A stretch of 64,000 nt of DNA from Neisseria lactamica (GTDB lineage Bacteria > Pseudomonadota > Gammaproteobacteria > Burkholderiales > Neisseriaceae): assembly GCF_901482445.1 (NCBI RefSeq), contig NZ_LR590477.1:372001-436000 (forward strand), written 5' to 3'. Numbering within the stretch: the first letter of the stretch is position 1; the number at the start of each line of letters is the position of its first letter. This document shows, one piece after another, positions 10,401 to 16,957 of the stretch. Position numbers and translations under genes: made by a program. Under the pieces are notes generated by a model, which saw only the letters and a list, made by a program, of their open reading frames with translations, had not been told where the DNA came from and ran no database searches.

Positions 10401-11608
10401 ACTTTAAAGATTTAGCCGGTCAAAACGCGAATGGCAAACTAACCGCCAGTCAAGAAACCGCACACGTTCTTGCCCACGCGGTATTAGGAGCAGCGGTTGC
10501 CGCAGCAGGAGACAACAATGCTCTAGCAGGAGCATTGGGTGCGGGCGGGTCGGAAGCGGCTGCGCCTTACATCAGCAAATGGTTATATGGCAAAGAAAAA
10601 GGAAGCGACTTAGCGGCGGAAGAGAAAGAAACTGTTTCAGCGATTACAAGCTTGTTGGGAACGGCAACAGGAGCAGCTATTGGCGACACAACAACCAATG
10701 CAGCGCAAGGCAGCCTGAATGCGCAAAGTGCGGTGGAGAATAATTTTTCACTTCAAGATGTAAAGGACAATTGGAATAGATTAACAGGTGGATTATTAGG
10801 CGTTGCCGCGTCAATTGGTTCTGCTGGAGAACCTATTTTACATCCGATTGATACATGGAACGGTTTAAAAGAATTTGCCAATGCAGATGATAAATTAGCT
10901 GTTTTACAAATGAGTCTAATTTTAACAATGGAAGAAAGAAATCAAGACTATGAAACCTTTGTTAGATTAAATGATGAATTTGGTAAAAGCATGGTTATTG
11001 GTAGAAGTGTTGCTGATATTACTTCTGCAGTAACTATGATATCTAAAACACCTGCTGTATTTAAAACAGCTTTGGCGCAATTGAAAAAGACAGGTCATGC
11101 AGCTATTAATGGAGTTAAGGTTGTATATGTTAGTGGTAAAATTGCTCGTGCTGCGGATAATTATGTAGCTCCTATCCAAGTTCATAAACCTACAATAGGA
11201 ATTTACCAAACAGCAAAAAAATTACCACAAGGAATTAGTTATGAAAAATTTTCCAACTTATCTCAAAAATTACGAACTCGAGTAGGAAATATTAGCAGTG
11301 ACATATTAATTCAAGGTAGTAGAGCAAAAGGAGCAGCCAAACCAAATTCTGATTTAGATATTGCAATTAGAGTAACTTCCGAAGATTTCAATGATTTAAT
11401 TAGTAAATACTTTGGAAAGCCGAATGCTGGTTCGGCAAAAGAACGTACTATGCTACACGCAATACAAACAGGAAAAATTCAATCTGGAGAAGCTAAATTA
11501 TCTTCTTTTCGTAAAGAATTAGAAAAAGATTTAGGTATGGATGTCGATATTTCTATCATTAAACAAGGTGGAAAATTTGACAATCCACCTTATATTAAAG
11601 TTCAGTAA
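4463..11608 (+). CDS. tpsA: TpsA/FhaB-CdiA-type haemagglutinin-like exoprotein with C-terminal nucleotidyltransferase-like toxin domain
   Basis: This 2381-residue two-partner-secretion exoprotein starts with an extended signal peptide (MNKTLYRVIFNRKRGAVVAVAE) and a hydrophobic core ending near ADIAFA. A TPS secretion domain follows at about residues 85-210 (ILNNSRSNTQTQLGGWIQGNP, VVIANPAGIAVNGGGFIN). Residues 300-1950 are a long filament of degenerate FhaB-type repeats. A pretoxin region ends in the VENN motif at 2091-2094. The last 290 residues are AT-rich and end in a nucleotidyltransferase fold: GSRAKG at 2285-2290 and DLD at 2297-2299, the glycine and acidic metal-binding motifs of MNT/polymerase-beta enzymes. 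In this family the tip is delivered to neighbouring bacteria as a toxin. A TpsB transporter is needed for export but is not in this window. Confidence 0.92.
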   Translation: MNKTLYRVIFNRKRGAVVAVAETIKREGKSYADSGSGGVHVPSVSFTPTHSKAFCFSALGFSLCLAVGTADIAFADGIIADKAAPKTQQATILQTGNGIPQVNIQTPTSAGVSVNQYTQFDVGNRGAILNNSRSNTQTQLGGWIQGNPWLARGEARVVVNQINSSHSSQLNGYIEVGGRRAEVVIANPAGIAVNGGGFINASRATLTTGQPQYQTGALTGFQVRSGHVAITGQGLDARDTDYTRILSYHSKIDAPVWGQDVRVVAGQNDVAATGDAHSPILNNAAANTSNNTANNGTHIPLFAIDTGKLGGMYANKITLISTAEQAGIRNQGQLFASAGNVAIDANGRLVNSGTMAAANVQDMNNTAEHKVNIRSQAFENSGTAVSQQGTQIHSQSIQNTGKLLSAGTADLAVSGSLNNQNGEIITNQQLIIHDGRQSTAAIDNTNGTIQSGHDVAIQAKSLSNNGTLAADNKLDIALQDDFYVGRKIVAGNELSLSTRGSLKNSHTLQAGKRIRIKANNLDNAAQGNIQSGGTTDIGTQHNLTNRGLIDGQQTKIQAGQVNNIGTGRIYGDNIAIAATRLDNQDENGTGASIAARENLNLGIGQLNNRENSLIYSGNDMAVGGALDTNGQATGKAQSIRNAGATIEAAGKMRLGVEKLLNTNEHLQTQLVETGREHIVDYEAFGRHELLREGTQHELGWSVYNDESDHLRTPDGVAHENWHKYDYEKVTQKTQVTQTAPAKIISGNDLTIDGKEVFNTDSRIIAGGDLLVQTEKDGLHNEQTFGEKKVFSENGKLHSYWREKHKGRDSTGHSEQNYTLPEEITRNISLGSFAYESHSKALSHHAPSQGTELPQSNGISLPYTSNSFTPLPGSSLYIINPANKGYLVETDPRFANYRQWLGSDYMLDSLKLDPNNLHKRLGDGYYEQRLINEQIAELTGHRRLDGYQNDEEQFKALMDNGATAARSMNLSVGIALSAEQVAQLTGDIVWLVQKEVKLSDGGTQTVLVPQVYVRVKNGDIDGKGALLSGSNTQINVSGSLKNSGTIAGRNALIINTDTLDNIGGRIHAQKSAVTATQDINNIGGMLSAEQTLLLNAGNNINSQSTTAGSQNTQGSSTYLDRMAGIYITGKEKGVLAAQAGKDINIIAGQISNQSEQGQTRLQAGRDINLDTVQTGKHQATHFDADNHTIRGSTNEVGSSIQTKGDVTLLAGNNLNAKAAEVGSAKGTLAVSAKNDINISTGINTTYVDDASKHTGRSGGGNKLIITDKAQSHHETAQSSTFEGRQVVLQAGNDANILGSNVISDNGTRIQAGNHVRIGTTQTQSQSETYHQTQKSGLMSAGIGFTIGSKTNTQENQSQSNEHTGSTVGSLKGDTTIVAGKHYEQIGSTVSSPEGNNTIHAQSIDIQAAHNKLNSNTTQTYEQKGLTVAFSSPVTDLAQQAIAVAQSSKQVGQSKNDRVNAMAAANAGWQAYQTGKSAQNLAKGTTNAKQVSISITYGEQQNRQTTQVQASQAQASQIQAGGKTTLIATGAAEQSNINIAGSDVAGKAGTILIADNDITLQSAEQSNTERSQNKSAGWNAGAAVSFGQGGWSLGVTAGGNVGKGHGNGGSITHRHSHIGDKGSQTLIQSGVDTTIKGAQVRGKGAQANAKNLSIQSVQDRETYQSKQQNAGAQVTVGYGFSAGGDYSQSKINADYASVNEQSGIFAGEDGYQIKVGNHTDLKGGIITSSQSAEDKGKNRFQTATLTASDIQNHSQYKGESFGLGASASISGKTLGQGAQNKPQNKHLTSVADKNGASSSVGYGSDSDSQSSITKSGINTRNIQITDEAAQIRLTGKTAEESKADIYTNTTTDTADQHTGRLKNVFDKDRVQSELDLQRTVSQDFSKNVQQANTEINQHLDKLKADKEAAETAAAEALADGDMETAKRKAHEAQDAAAKADNWQQGKVILNMLASGLAAPTQSGAGIAAATASPAVSYAIGQHFKDLAGQNANGKLTASQETAHVLAHAVLGAAVAAAGDNNALAGALGAGGSEAAAPYISKWLYGKEKGSDLAAEEKETVSAITSLLGTATGAAIGDTTTNAAQGSLNAQSAVENNFSLQDVKDNWNRLTGGLLGVAASIGSAGEPILHPIDTWNGLKEFANADDKLAVLQMSLILTMEERNQDYETFVRLNDEFGKSMVIGRSVADITSAVTMISKTPAVFKTALAQLKKTGHAAINGVKVVYVSGKIARAADNYVAPIQVHKPTIGIYQTAKKLPQGISYEKFSNLSQKLRTRVGNISSDILIQGSRAKGAAKPNSDLDIAIRVTSEDFNDLISKYFGKPNAGSAKERTMLHAIQTGKIQSGEAKLSSFRKELEKDLGMDVDISIIKQGGKFDNPPYIKVQ
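9628..10735 (+). repeat. Direct repeat, copy 1 (inside tpsA), about 1.1 kb
   Basis: This segment recurs at 14144-15251 at a constant offset of 4516 bases. I noticed only two differences (Ala to Ser in DEA[A/S]QIRL, and GAG to GGG in the VENN codon). Its last part, 10313-10735, recurs again at 12057-12479. It encodes the end of the filament and the pretoxin region, and offers homology for swapping toxin tips by recombination. Confidence 0.95.
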
Positions 11609-11617
11609 GGAAAATTT

Positions 11618-11977
11618 ATGATTTCTGATTTTTGTAAATTATTTATTAGTAGTCAAGATAAAAATCTAATCTCTGCAGCGATTGAAAATTTCTTTAAATC
11701 GCCATTAATAAATGGTAAATATATAGAAACTGAAATGTTAGATATTTATTTTTTTAATAATGATGAATTTGATGAAAAACGTAATTTTGACTTTAAAGAT
11801 AATTTTTTATATTTTCCATTTATCATAGAGATAATTATGTTAAATCAATATGATATTGATGAATGTATCAATAAAATTAATAATTTTTTAGAATATTTAA
11901 ACCATGCAAATATTATCACAATTATTTCTTGTGATTTCGAAGAAAGGGTACCAGCTTTAAATAGGTATAAACCATAG
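11618..11977 (+). CDS. Putative immunity protein for the nucleotidyltransferase toxin tip
   Basis: A 119-residue acidic, very AT-rich ORF begins 9 bases after the exoprotein stop, with an AAGGAAAA ribosome site. I recognise no family. Its position right after a polymorphic toxin C-terminus, small size and matching low GC content are the usual marks of a cognate immunity gene. The role is inferred from position only. No signal peptide or clear membrane segment is visible, so it is probably cytoplasmic. Confidence 0.7.
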   Translation: MISDFCKLFISSQDKNLISAAIENFFKSPLINGKYIETEMLDIYFFNNDEFDEKRNFDFKDNFLYFPFIIEIIMLNQYDIDECINKINNFLEYLNHANIITIISCDFEERVPALNRYKP

Positions 11978-12050
11978 CAAGCGTAGCGTGGGTCGCCGAT
12001 AAGGTGGATACTTGCACCTTTCGCATCAACATGACAATATTTTGGTAAAT

Positions 12051-13409
12051 ATGATTGCCTCAGGCTTGGCTGCGCCGACCCAAAGCGGAGCGGGCATCGC
12101 TGCGGCTACCGCATCACCGGCCGTATCGTATGCGATTGGACAGCACTTTAAAGATTTAGCCGGTCAAAACGCGAATGGCAAACTAACCGCCAGTCAAGAA
12201 ACCGCACACGTTCTTGCCCACGCGGTATTAGGAGCAGCGGTTGCCGCAGCAGGAGACAACAATGCTCTAGCAGGAGCATTGGGTGCGGGCGGGTCGGAAG
12301 CGGCTGCGCCTTACATCAGCAAATGGTTATACGGCAAAGAAAAAGGAAGCGACTTAACGGCGGAAGAGAAAGAGACTGTAACAGCGATTACAAACTTATT
12401 GGGTACGGCTACGGGTGCGGCAGTCGGCAACAGCGCAACAGATGGGGTGCAAGGCAGCCTGAATGCGCAAAGTGCGGTGGGGAATAATTACAATTTAGAA
12501 GATGCGGAACAAGATATAAAGCGAATAGGAGGTTCATTATTAGGTACAGCAGCAGCTATTGGCGATTTAGCGACACCAATATTAAATCCCAAAGAAACAT
12601 TACAGTCTTTAAAACTTCTAGCAACTTCTCCCGATAGAGTAGAGCTTTTACAATTGGGATTTGTTTTATTGGTAAATGAACGTCAACAAGAATATGACCT
12701 ATTTGTAAAACAAAATGATGTGTTTGGTCAGAGCATGGTTATTGGGCGCTCAACCGGAGATATTGGATTGGCTGTTGGCGGAGCAGCACAACTTGTAGCA
12801 AAATCGCCCTCTGCCTTAAAATATTTTAGTGCCGCCTTGACACAATTAAAAAGAACAGGCTCTGCGACAATAAATGGGATAAAAGTAGTTTATGTAGCTG
12901 GGAAAATTTCTCGCGCTGCGGATAATTATCTACCTCCATATACGCTAAAACCAATTCCTTCGATTATTCAAGAGTTTGGCAGGCCAACCAAAACAGAAAT
13001 TGCAAATGCTGCACAACGGATCTCTCAGCATCGTGCAAATGTCAAAACAAAAGGTGGAAATTTTGGATATTTAGATGGGATTATTAACGGTAAACAAGTG
13101 GATAGTAAAATTTGGCGTAGTACATCAATACAAAGAGCAGAACGCGAGATACACATTTTTACAGCTGAAAATGCTGTTGGAGTAAATGGTAAGTTATGGA
13201 ATAGAATTACTGATGCAGAATATAGGATGCTGAATGATTTTGCATATAAAATGGGGGCAAAAGCAGGAAATGTTTATCCTAATATCAGAGGACATTTAAA
13301 AAATGTTTCTGAAAATCCTTTTTGTAGTTCTTGTTCCAATGTTATTCAACAGTTTAGAAAAATGTTTCCAAATGTAACTTTAACATTAATAGATGGAGTA
13401 AAAAAATAA
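12051..13409 (+). CDS. 5'-truncated TpsA cassette with deaminase-like toxin C-terminus (probably silent)
   Basis: The frame resumes TpsA sequence at MIASGLAAPTQSG, matching exoprotein residues from about 1948, without signal, TPS domain or filament. The frame can be extended upstream to a TTG at 12012, but the homology starts at about 12048-12057. The protein then diverges after VGNN (VENN in the full-length gene). A linker (FGQSMVIGRS, INGIKVVYVAGKISRAADNY) resembles the full-length gene at protein level. The last 150 residues contain IHIFTAEN and, near the end, PFCSSCSNVIQQFRKMFPNV. A Cys-x2-Cys after a His/Glu segment followed by a beta strand is the layout of toxin deaminases of the cytidine-deaminase fold, so I propose that fold with moderate confidence. 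With no secretion signal, it is most likely a donor cassette. Confidence 0.75.
   Translation: MIASGLAAPTQSGAGIAAATASPAVSYAIGQHFKDLAGQNANGKLTASQETAHVLAHAVLGAAVAAAGDNNALAGALGAGGSEAAAPYISKWLYGKEKGSDLTAEEKETVTAITNLLGTATGAAVGNSATDGVQGSLNAQSAVGNNYNLEDAEQDIKRIGGSLLGTAAAIGDLATPILNPKETLQSLKLLATSPDRVELLQLGFVLLVNERQQEYDLFVKQNDVFGQSMVIGRSTGDIGLAVGGAAQLVAKSPSALKYFSAALTQLKRTGSATINGIKVVYVAGKISRAADNYLPPYTLKPIPSIIQEFGRPTKTEIANAAQRISQHRANVKTKGGNFGYLDGIINGKQVDSKIWRSTSIQRAEREIHIFTAENAVGVNGKLWNRITDAEYRMLNDFAYKMGAKAGNVYPNIRGHLKNVSENPFCSSCSNVIQQFRKMFPNVTLTLIDGVKK
12057..12479 (+). repeat. Direct repeat, copy 2 (short, about 0.42 kb)
   Basis: It matches tpsA 10313-10735 with a constant offset of 1744. Near-identity holds for roughly the first 290 bases, then scattered changes appear from about 12350 (for example ACGGCGG for GCGGCGG and GATGGGGTG for AATGCAGCG). 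It is the shared entry point of cassette 2. Confidence 0.9.
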
Positions 13410-13648
13410 TGGCACAAGAAGTAATTTTTGAAATTGATGTAATTTCTCCTAATTTATTAGAAGATGAAATTAATCGGTACAATCAACTGCATCATACTGA
13501 TTTTACAATTGTAAATGTGCATGAAGAAATAGAATTATTTTTTTGCTCAGTAAAAACAACTGCTTCGGTAAAGGATATTTTTAGTTTGGGATATGGATTT
13601 GCTTGTTATGAAGAAGAGCTAAGGAAACAGGGGAAAATAGATTGGTGA
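13409..13648 (+). CDS. Putative immunity protein for the deaminase-like cassette
   Basis: This 79-residue acidic protein (MAQEVIFEIDVISPNLLEDE...) overlaps the stop of the preceding toxin frame by one base (TAATG), so the two are translationally coupled. No family is recognised. The immunity role follows from coupling to a polymorphic toxin tip, small size and high AT content. It is too small and too charged for a membrane protein. Confidence 0.7.
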   Translation: MAQEVIFEIDVISPNLLEDEINRYNQLHHTDFTIVNVHEEIELFFCSVKTTASVKDIFSLGYGFACYEEELRKQGKIDW

Positions 13649-13811
13649 TATTTCAATCTTATAAATTCTAATAAAATGGATGCAATTTTTTTGAAACATT
13701 TTCAGCTGGCATTATCTGTAATTAACGCAAATTTTCAATTATAGGTTATGCATTCATACACCGCGGTTTTGGCTTTCGCTTCGCTGTACTTCGTTTCCGC
13801 CAGCGTAGCCT

Positions 13812-14096
13812 GAGACCTTTGCAAAATTCTCCAAAATCCCCTAAATTCACAGCAAGACATTTAGGGGATTTTCCATGAGCATCTTCTTCCAGCAAACTGC
13901 CCAAGCCATGATTGCCAAACACATCGACCGCTTCCCACTATTGAAGTTGGATCAAGTGATTGATTGGCAACCGATTGAGCAATACCTGAATCGTCAAAGA
14001 ACCCGTTACGTTCGAGACCACCGAGGCCGTCCCGCCTATCCCCTGTTGTCCATGTTCAAAGCCGTCCTGCTCGGACAATGACATAGCCTCTCCGAT
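13812..14096 (+). mobile_element. IS1106 (IS5 family) left-end remnant with transposase 5' stump
   Basis: The element starts with GAGACCTTTGCAAAA, the IS1106-type terminal repeat, then a hairpin (AAAATCCCCTAAAT at 13833-13846 pairing with 13859-13872). The transposase ATG at 13875 opens MSIFFQQTAQAMIAKHIDRFPLLKL, typical of IS1106 transposases. After LLGQ the expected Trp codon is TGA (14079-14081). Transposase similarity continues for HSLSD, then stops at about 14096, where TpsA sequence begins. About a quarter of the transposase is present, so it cannot move on its own. Confidence 0.88.
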
Positions 14097-16133
14097 TCGG
14101 GCTATCAAGTCAATGTGAAACAACACACACAACTTGATGGCAGCATCATCACCAGCAGCCAAAGCGCAGAAGACAAGGGTAAAAACCGCTTTCAGACGGC
14201 CACCCTTACTGCCAGCGACATTCAAAACCACAGCCAATACAAAGGCGAAAGTTTTGGATTGGGCGCAAGTGCGTCCATAAGCGGCAAAACACTGGGACAG
14301 GGAGCACAAAATAAACCTCAAAACAAACACCTGACAAGCGTAGCCGATAAAAACGGCGCAAGTTCATCAGTGGGTTATGGCAGCGACAGCGACAGCCAAA
14401 GCAGCATCACGAAAAGCGGCATCAACACCCGCAACATTCAAATCACAGACGAAGCCTCACAAATCCGGCTGACAGGCAAAACAGCGGAGGAAAGCAAAGC
14501 CGACATATATACCAACACAACAACAGACACCGCCGATCAACACACAGGCCGTCTGAAAAACGTATTTGACAAAGATAGAGTGCAAAGTGAACTGGATTTA
14601 CAAAGAACCGTCAGCCAAGATTTTAGTAAAAATGTTCAACAAGCCAATACCGAGATTAACCAACATTTAGACAAACTCAAAGCAGACAAAGAAGCAGCCG
14701 AAACAGCAGCAGCCGAGGCATTAGCCGATGGCGATATGGAAACTGCCAAACGCAAAGCCCATGAAGCTCAAGATGCGGCAGCAAAAGCAGATAATTGGCA
14801 ACAAGGCAAAGTCATTCTCAACATGTTAGCCTCAGGCTTGGCTGCGCCGACCCAAAGCGGAGCGGGCATCGCTGCGGCTACCGCATCACCGGCCGTATCG
14901 TATGCGATTGGACAGCACTTTAAAGATTTAGCCGGTCAAAACGCGAATGGCAAACTAACCGCCAGTCAAGAAACCGCACACGTTCTTGCCCACGCGGTAT
15001 TAGGAGCAGCGGTTGCCGCAGCAGGAGACAACAATGCTCTAGCAGGAGCATTGGGTGCGGGCGGGTCGGAAGCGGCTGCGCCTTACATCAGCAAATGGTT
15101 ATATGGCAAAGAAAAAGGAAGCGACTTAGCGGCGGAAGAGAAAGAAACTGTTTCAGCGATTACAAGCTTGTTGGGAACGGCAACAGGAGCAGCTATTGGC
15201 GACACAACAACCAATGCAGCGCAAGGCAGCCTGAATGCGCAAAGTGCGGTGGGGAATAACTGGTTATCTGTTAAACAGTTAATTGAAGTAGATAAAACAT
15301 ATTTTGCATGTGCTACTGATGAAATATGTAAACAAAGAGTAGTTGATGAGGCTAGAATCTTAAGTCAAGCACAAGATACCCGTTTAACTTGGGCAAAAGT
15401 TAAGTGTACTGCTGGTTATTGTGATGAACTGACAGCTATGAATAAGCAATGGGTTTATTCTATGGGTATAAATAATGTTGTCGCGGAGTTACGAAAACAT
15501 TATCCAAATGCAACTCATCAGCAGTTAATTCAAGCCGCTCAAGTATATGCTACCGAAGCTGATAGTAGTTTTAATCAAGGAACAACAAGATTCATAGTAG
15601 GTGCATTAAATGATTTTCCTGCACTTGGATTAGCAGGAAGGCAGATTTCAACAGGGATAAGAGGAATAAGTCGTTTAATAAAAAGAGTTAATCCTAATAT
15701 ACGAATAGAGGGGCAAAAATATTATGTTCCGCTACCGACATTAAATCCAAAGCGAGTAACTGTTTACCGTATCGAGGGAACACCTAATACTAGATTATTA
15801 ATTTCTGATACAGGAATGGTTCAAATACAAGGGAATACAACACTATACCTAAATTTTGGCAATAGACAAAGAGCAATTCAATATTTAGAACAAAAAGTAA
15901 GACAAAATTTGCCTGATGTACAAGTTAAAACTTTCACTGTACCAAAATCTGTTGTAGATGATTTGAATAAGATAGCATTACCTGAAAATAAAGTGAAAAC
16001 ATACGACCCAAATAGATTACGACCTGTTATTGCTGACCCAACTAAAGCAACAAATCAATTTGGTATTCGTCCGCATGATTTTAGAAATTTTGAAAACCAA
16101 ATCATTAAAGGAAGTGGAAAAAATGGCAGATAA
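14097..16133 (+). CDS. 5'-truncated TpsA cassette with a third, unrecognised toxin C-terminus (probably silent)
   Basis: TpsA sequence resumes at GYQVNVKQHTQLDGSIITSSQ, and the first in-frame start after the upstream TGA is a GTG at 14115. Bases 14144-15251 repeat the exoprotein gene almost perfectly. After VGNN the protein switches to a new 290-residue end. It has four cysteines early on (YFACATDEICKQ, VKCTAGYCDE) and then a region with VTVYRIEGTPNTR, LYLNFGNRQRAIQYLEQK and VKTFTVPKSVVDDL. The VYRIEG segment hints at an ADP-ribosyltransferase-like fold, but this is weak and I do not assign an activity. Upstream, the frame is in phase with the IS1106 transposase, separated only by that one TGA. 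No secretion signal is present. Confidence 0.72.
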   Translation, partial: SGYQVNVKQHTQLDGSIITSSQSAEDKGKNRFQTATLTASDIQNHSQYKGESFGLGASASISGKTLGQGAQNKPQNKHLTSVADKNGASSSVGYGSDSDSQSSITKSGINTRNIQITDEASQIRLTGKTAEESKADIYTNTTTDTADQHTGRLKNVFDKDRVQSELDLQRTVSQDFSKNVQQANTEINQHLDKLKADKEAAETAAAEALADGDMETAKRKAHEAQDAAAKADNWQQGKVILNMLASGLAAPTQSGAGIAAATASPAVSYAIGQHFKDLAGQNANGKLTASQETAHVLAHAVLGAAVAAAGDNNALAGALGAGGSEAAAPYISKWLYGKEKGSDLAAEEKETVSAITSLLGTATGAAIGDTTTNAAQGSLNAQSAVGNNWLSVKQLIEVDKTYFACATDEICKQRVVDEARILSQAQDTRLTWAKVKCTAGYCDELTAMNKQWVYSMGINNVVAELRKHYPNATHQQLIQAAQVYATEADSSFNQGTTRFIVGALNDFPALGLAGRQISTGIRGISRLIKRVNPNIRIEGQKYYVPLPTLNPKRVTVYRIEGTPNTRLLISDTGMVQIQGNTTLYLNFGNRQRAIQYLEQKVRQNLPDVQVKTFTVPKSVVDDLNKIALPENKVKTYDPNRLRPVIADPTKATNQFGIRPHDFRNFENQIIKGSGKNGR
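14144..15251 (+). repeat. Direct repeat, copy 3 (about 1.1 kb)
   Basis: Near-identical partner of 9628-10735 in tpsA, with no insertions or deletions across about 1.1 kb. Such identity implies recent duplication or continuing gene conversion with the expressed gene. Confidence 0.95.
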
Positions 16134-16698
16134 TTTATCTTTTTATGAGTGGGTTAGAATCGAAAGAGAAAGACTTCTTATCAATGCTTTTCCCGATTTT
16201 ATCGAGAATTCTTATGGTGAAACCTATGTAATTGAATGTGATGGCAATGTGGAGGAGGTTAGGAAATTAGTAAAAGAAGTGTTGTTTGTATTCAATAATT
16301 TGTATATAAAACATAAATGGATTGATGATATAGAACAATGGAAAGCAATTTTACCGCATCAATTTACCAAAAATTTTGCGCGAGAACTCACAATAGAAGA
16401 GGTGGAAAAAGAACGTGATTGGTTCTATTCATTAGCATATAAGCAAAAATTAGAAGAAGCTAAAAAGGCAGCATACGAATCCTGGCGATTGAGTGACTGG
16501 GCAGAAACTATGCATCCTGAGAACAGAGTTTGGTTTTGGTGGGGAGACACAATTCTTGGAGAACGAACTAAAGATAATTATTTTGTTGTCGCTATTAAAC
16601 TTTTAGATGATTATTATTCATTTAATCCTATTAAAATCTTTTTTAAAAATTGTGGAGCAAAAAATATTTCTAATATAAGTCAATATGACTTATATTAG
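16123..16698 (+). CDS. Putative immunity protein for cassette 3
   Basis: I start this 191-residue ORF at the ATG at 16123, preceded by AAAGGAAGTGG, rather than at the earlier in-frame ATG at 16030, which lies deep inside the toxin frame. It overlaps the toxin stop by 11 bases. The protein is Trp-rich and highly charged (WAETMHPENRVWFWWGD), with a helical Glu/Lys stretch in the middle. No family is recognised. Its role is inferred from coupling to the toxin end. Confidence 0.68.
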   Translation: MADNLSFYEWVRIERERLLINAFPDFIENSYGETYVIECDGNVEEVRKLVKEVLFVFNNLYIKHKWIDDIEQWKAILPHQFTKNFARELTIEEVEKERDWFYSLAYKQKLEEAKKAAYESWRLSDWAETMHPENRVWFWWGDTILGERTKDNYFVVAIKLLDDYYSFNPIKIFFKNCGAKNISNISQYDLY

Positions 16699-16957
16699 AA
16701 ATGCTGATAAAACACCTTATCAATGTAGGCAAAGTAATGGTGGTTATAATGTTCATAAAGATAAGTAGTATGGTCATTTGTTTGTGCAATAGCCAGTGTA
16801 ACCTGTGCAATTAACGAGAATTGTTGAATGGTAGGGTCGTTGCTTATTGCCCCCTACAATTCAGTCTAGTATGCTAAAACTATGTTTTAACGTGAAATAT
16901 TTCATTTCAGGCTGAAACCATTTTTTGTTTTAACCAACACCAACCCTAACCTAAAAT

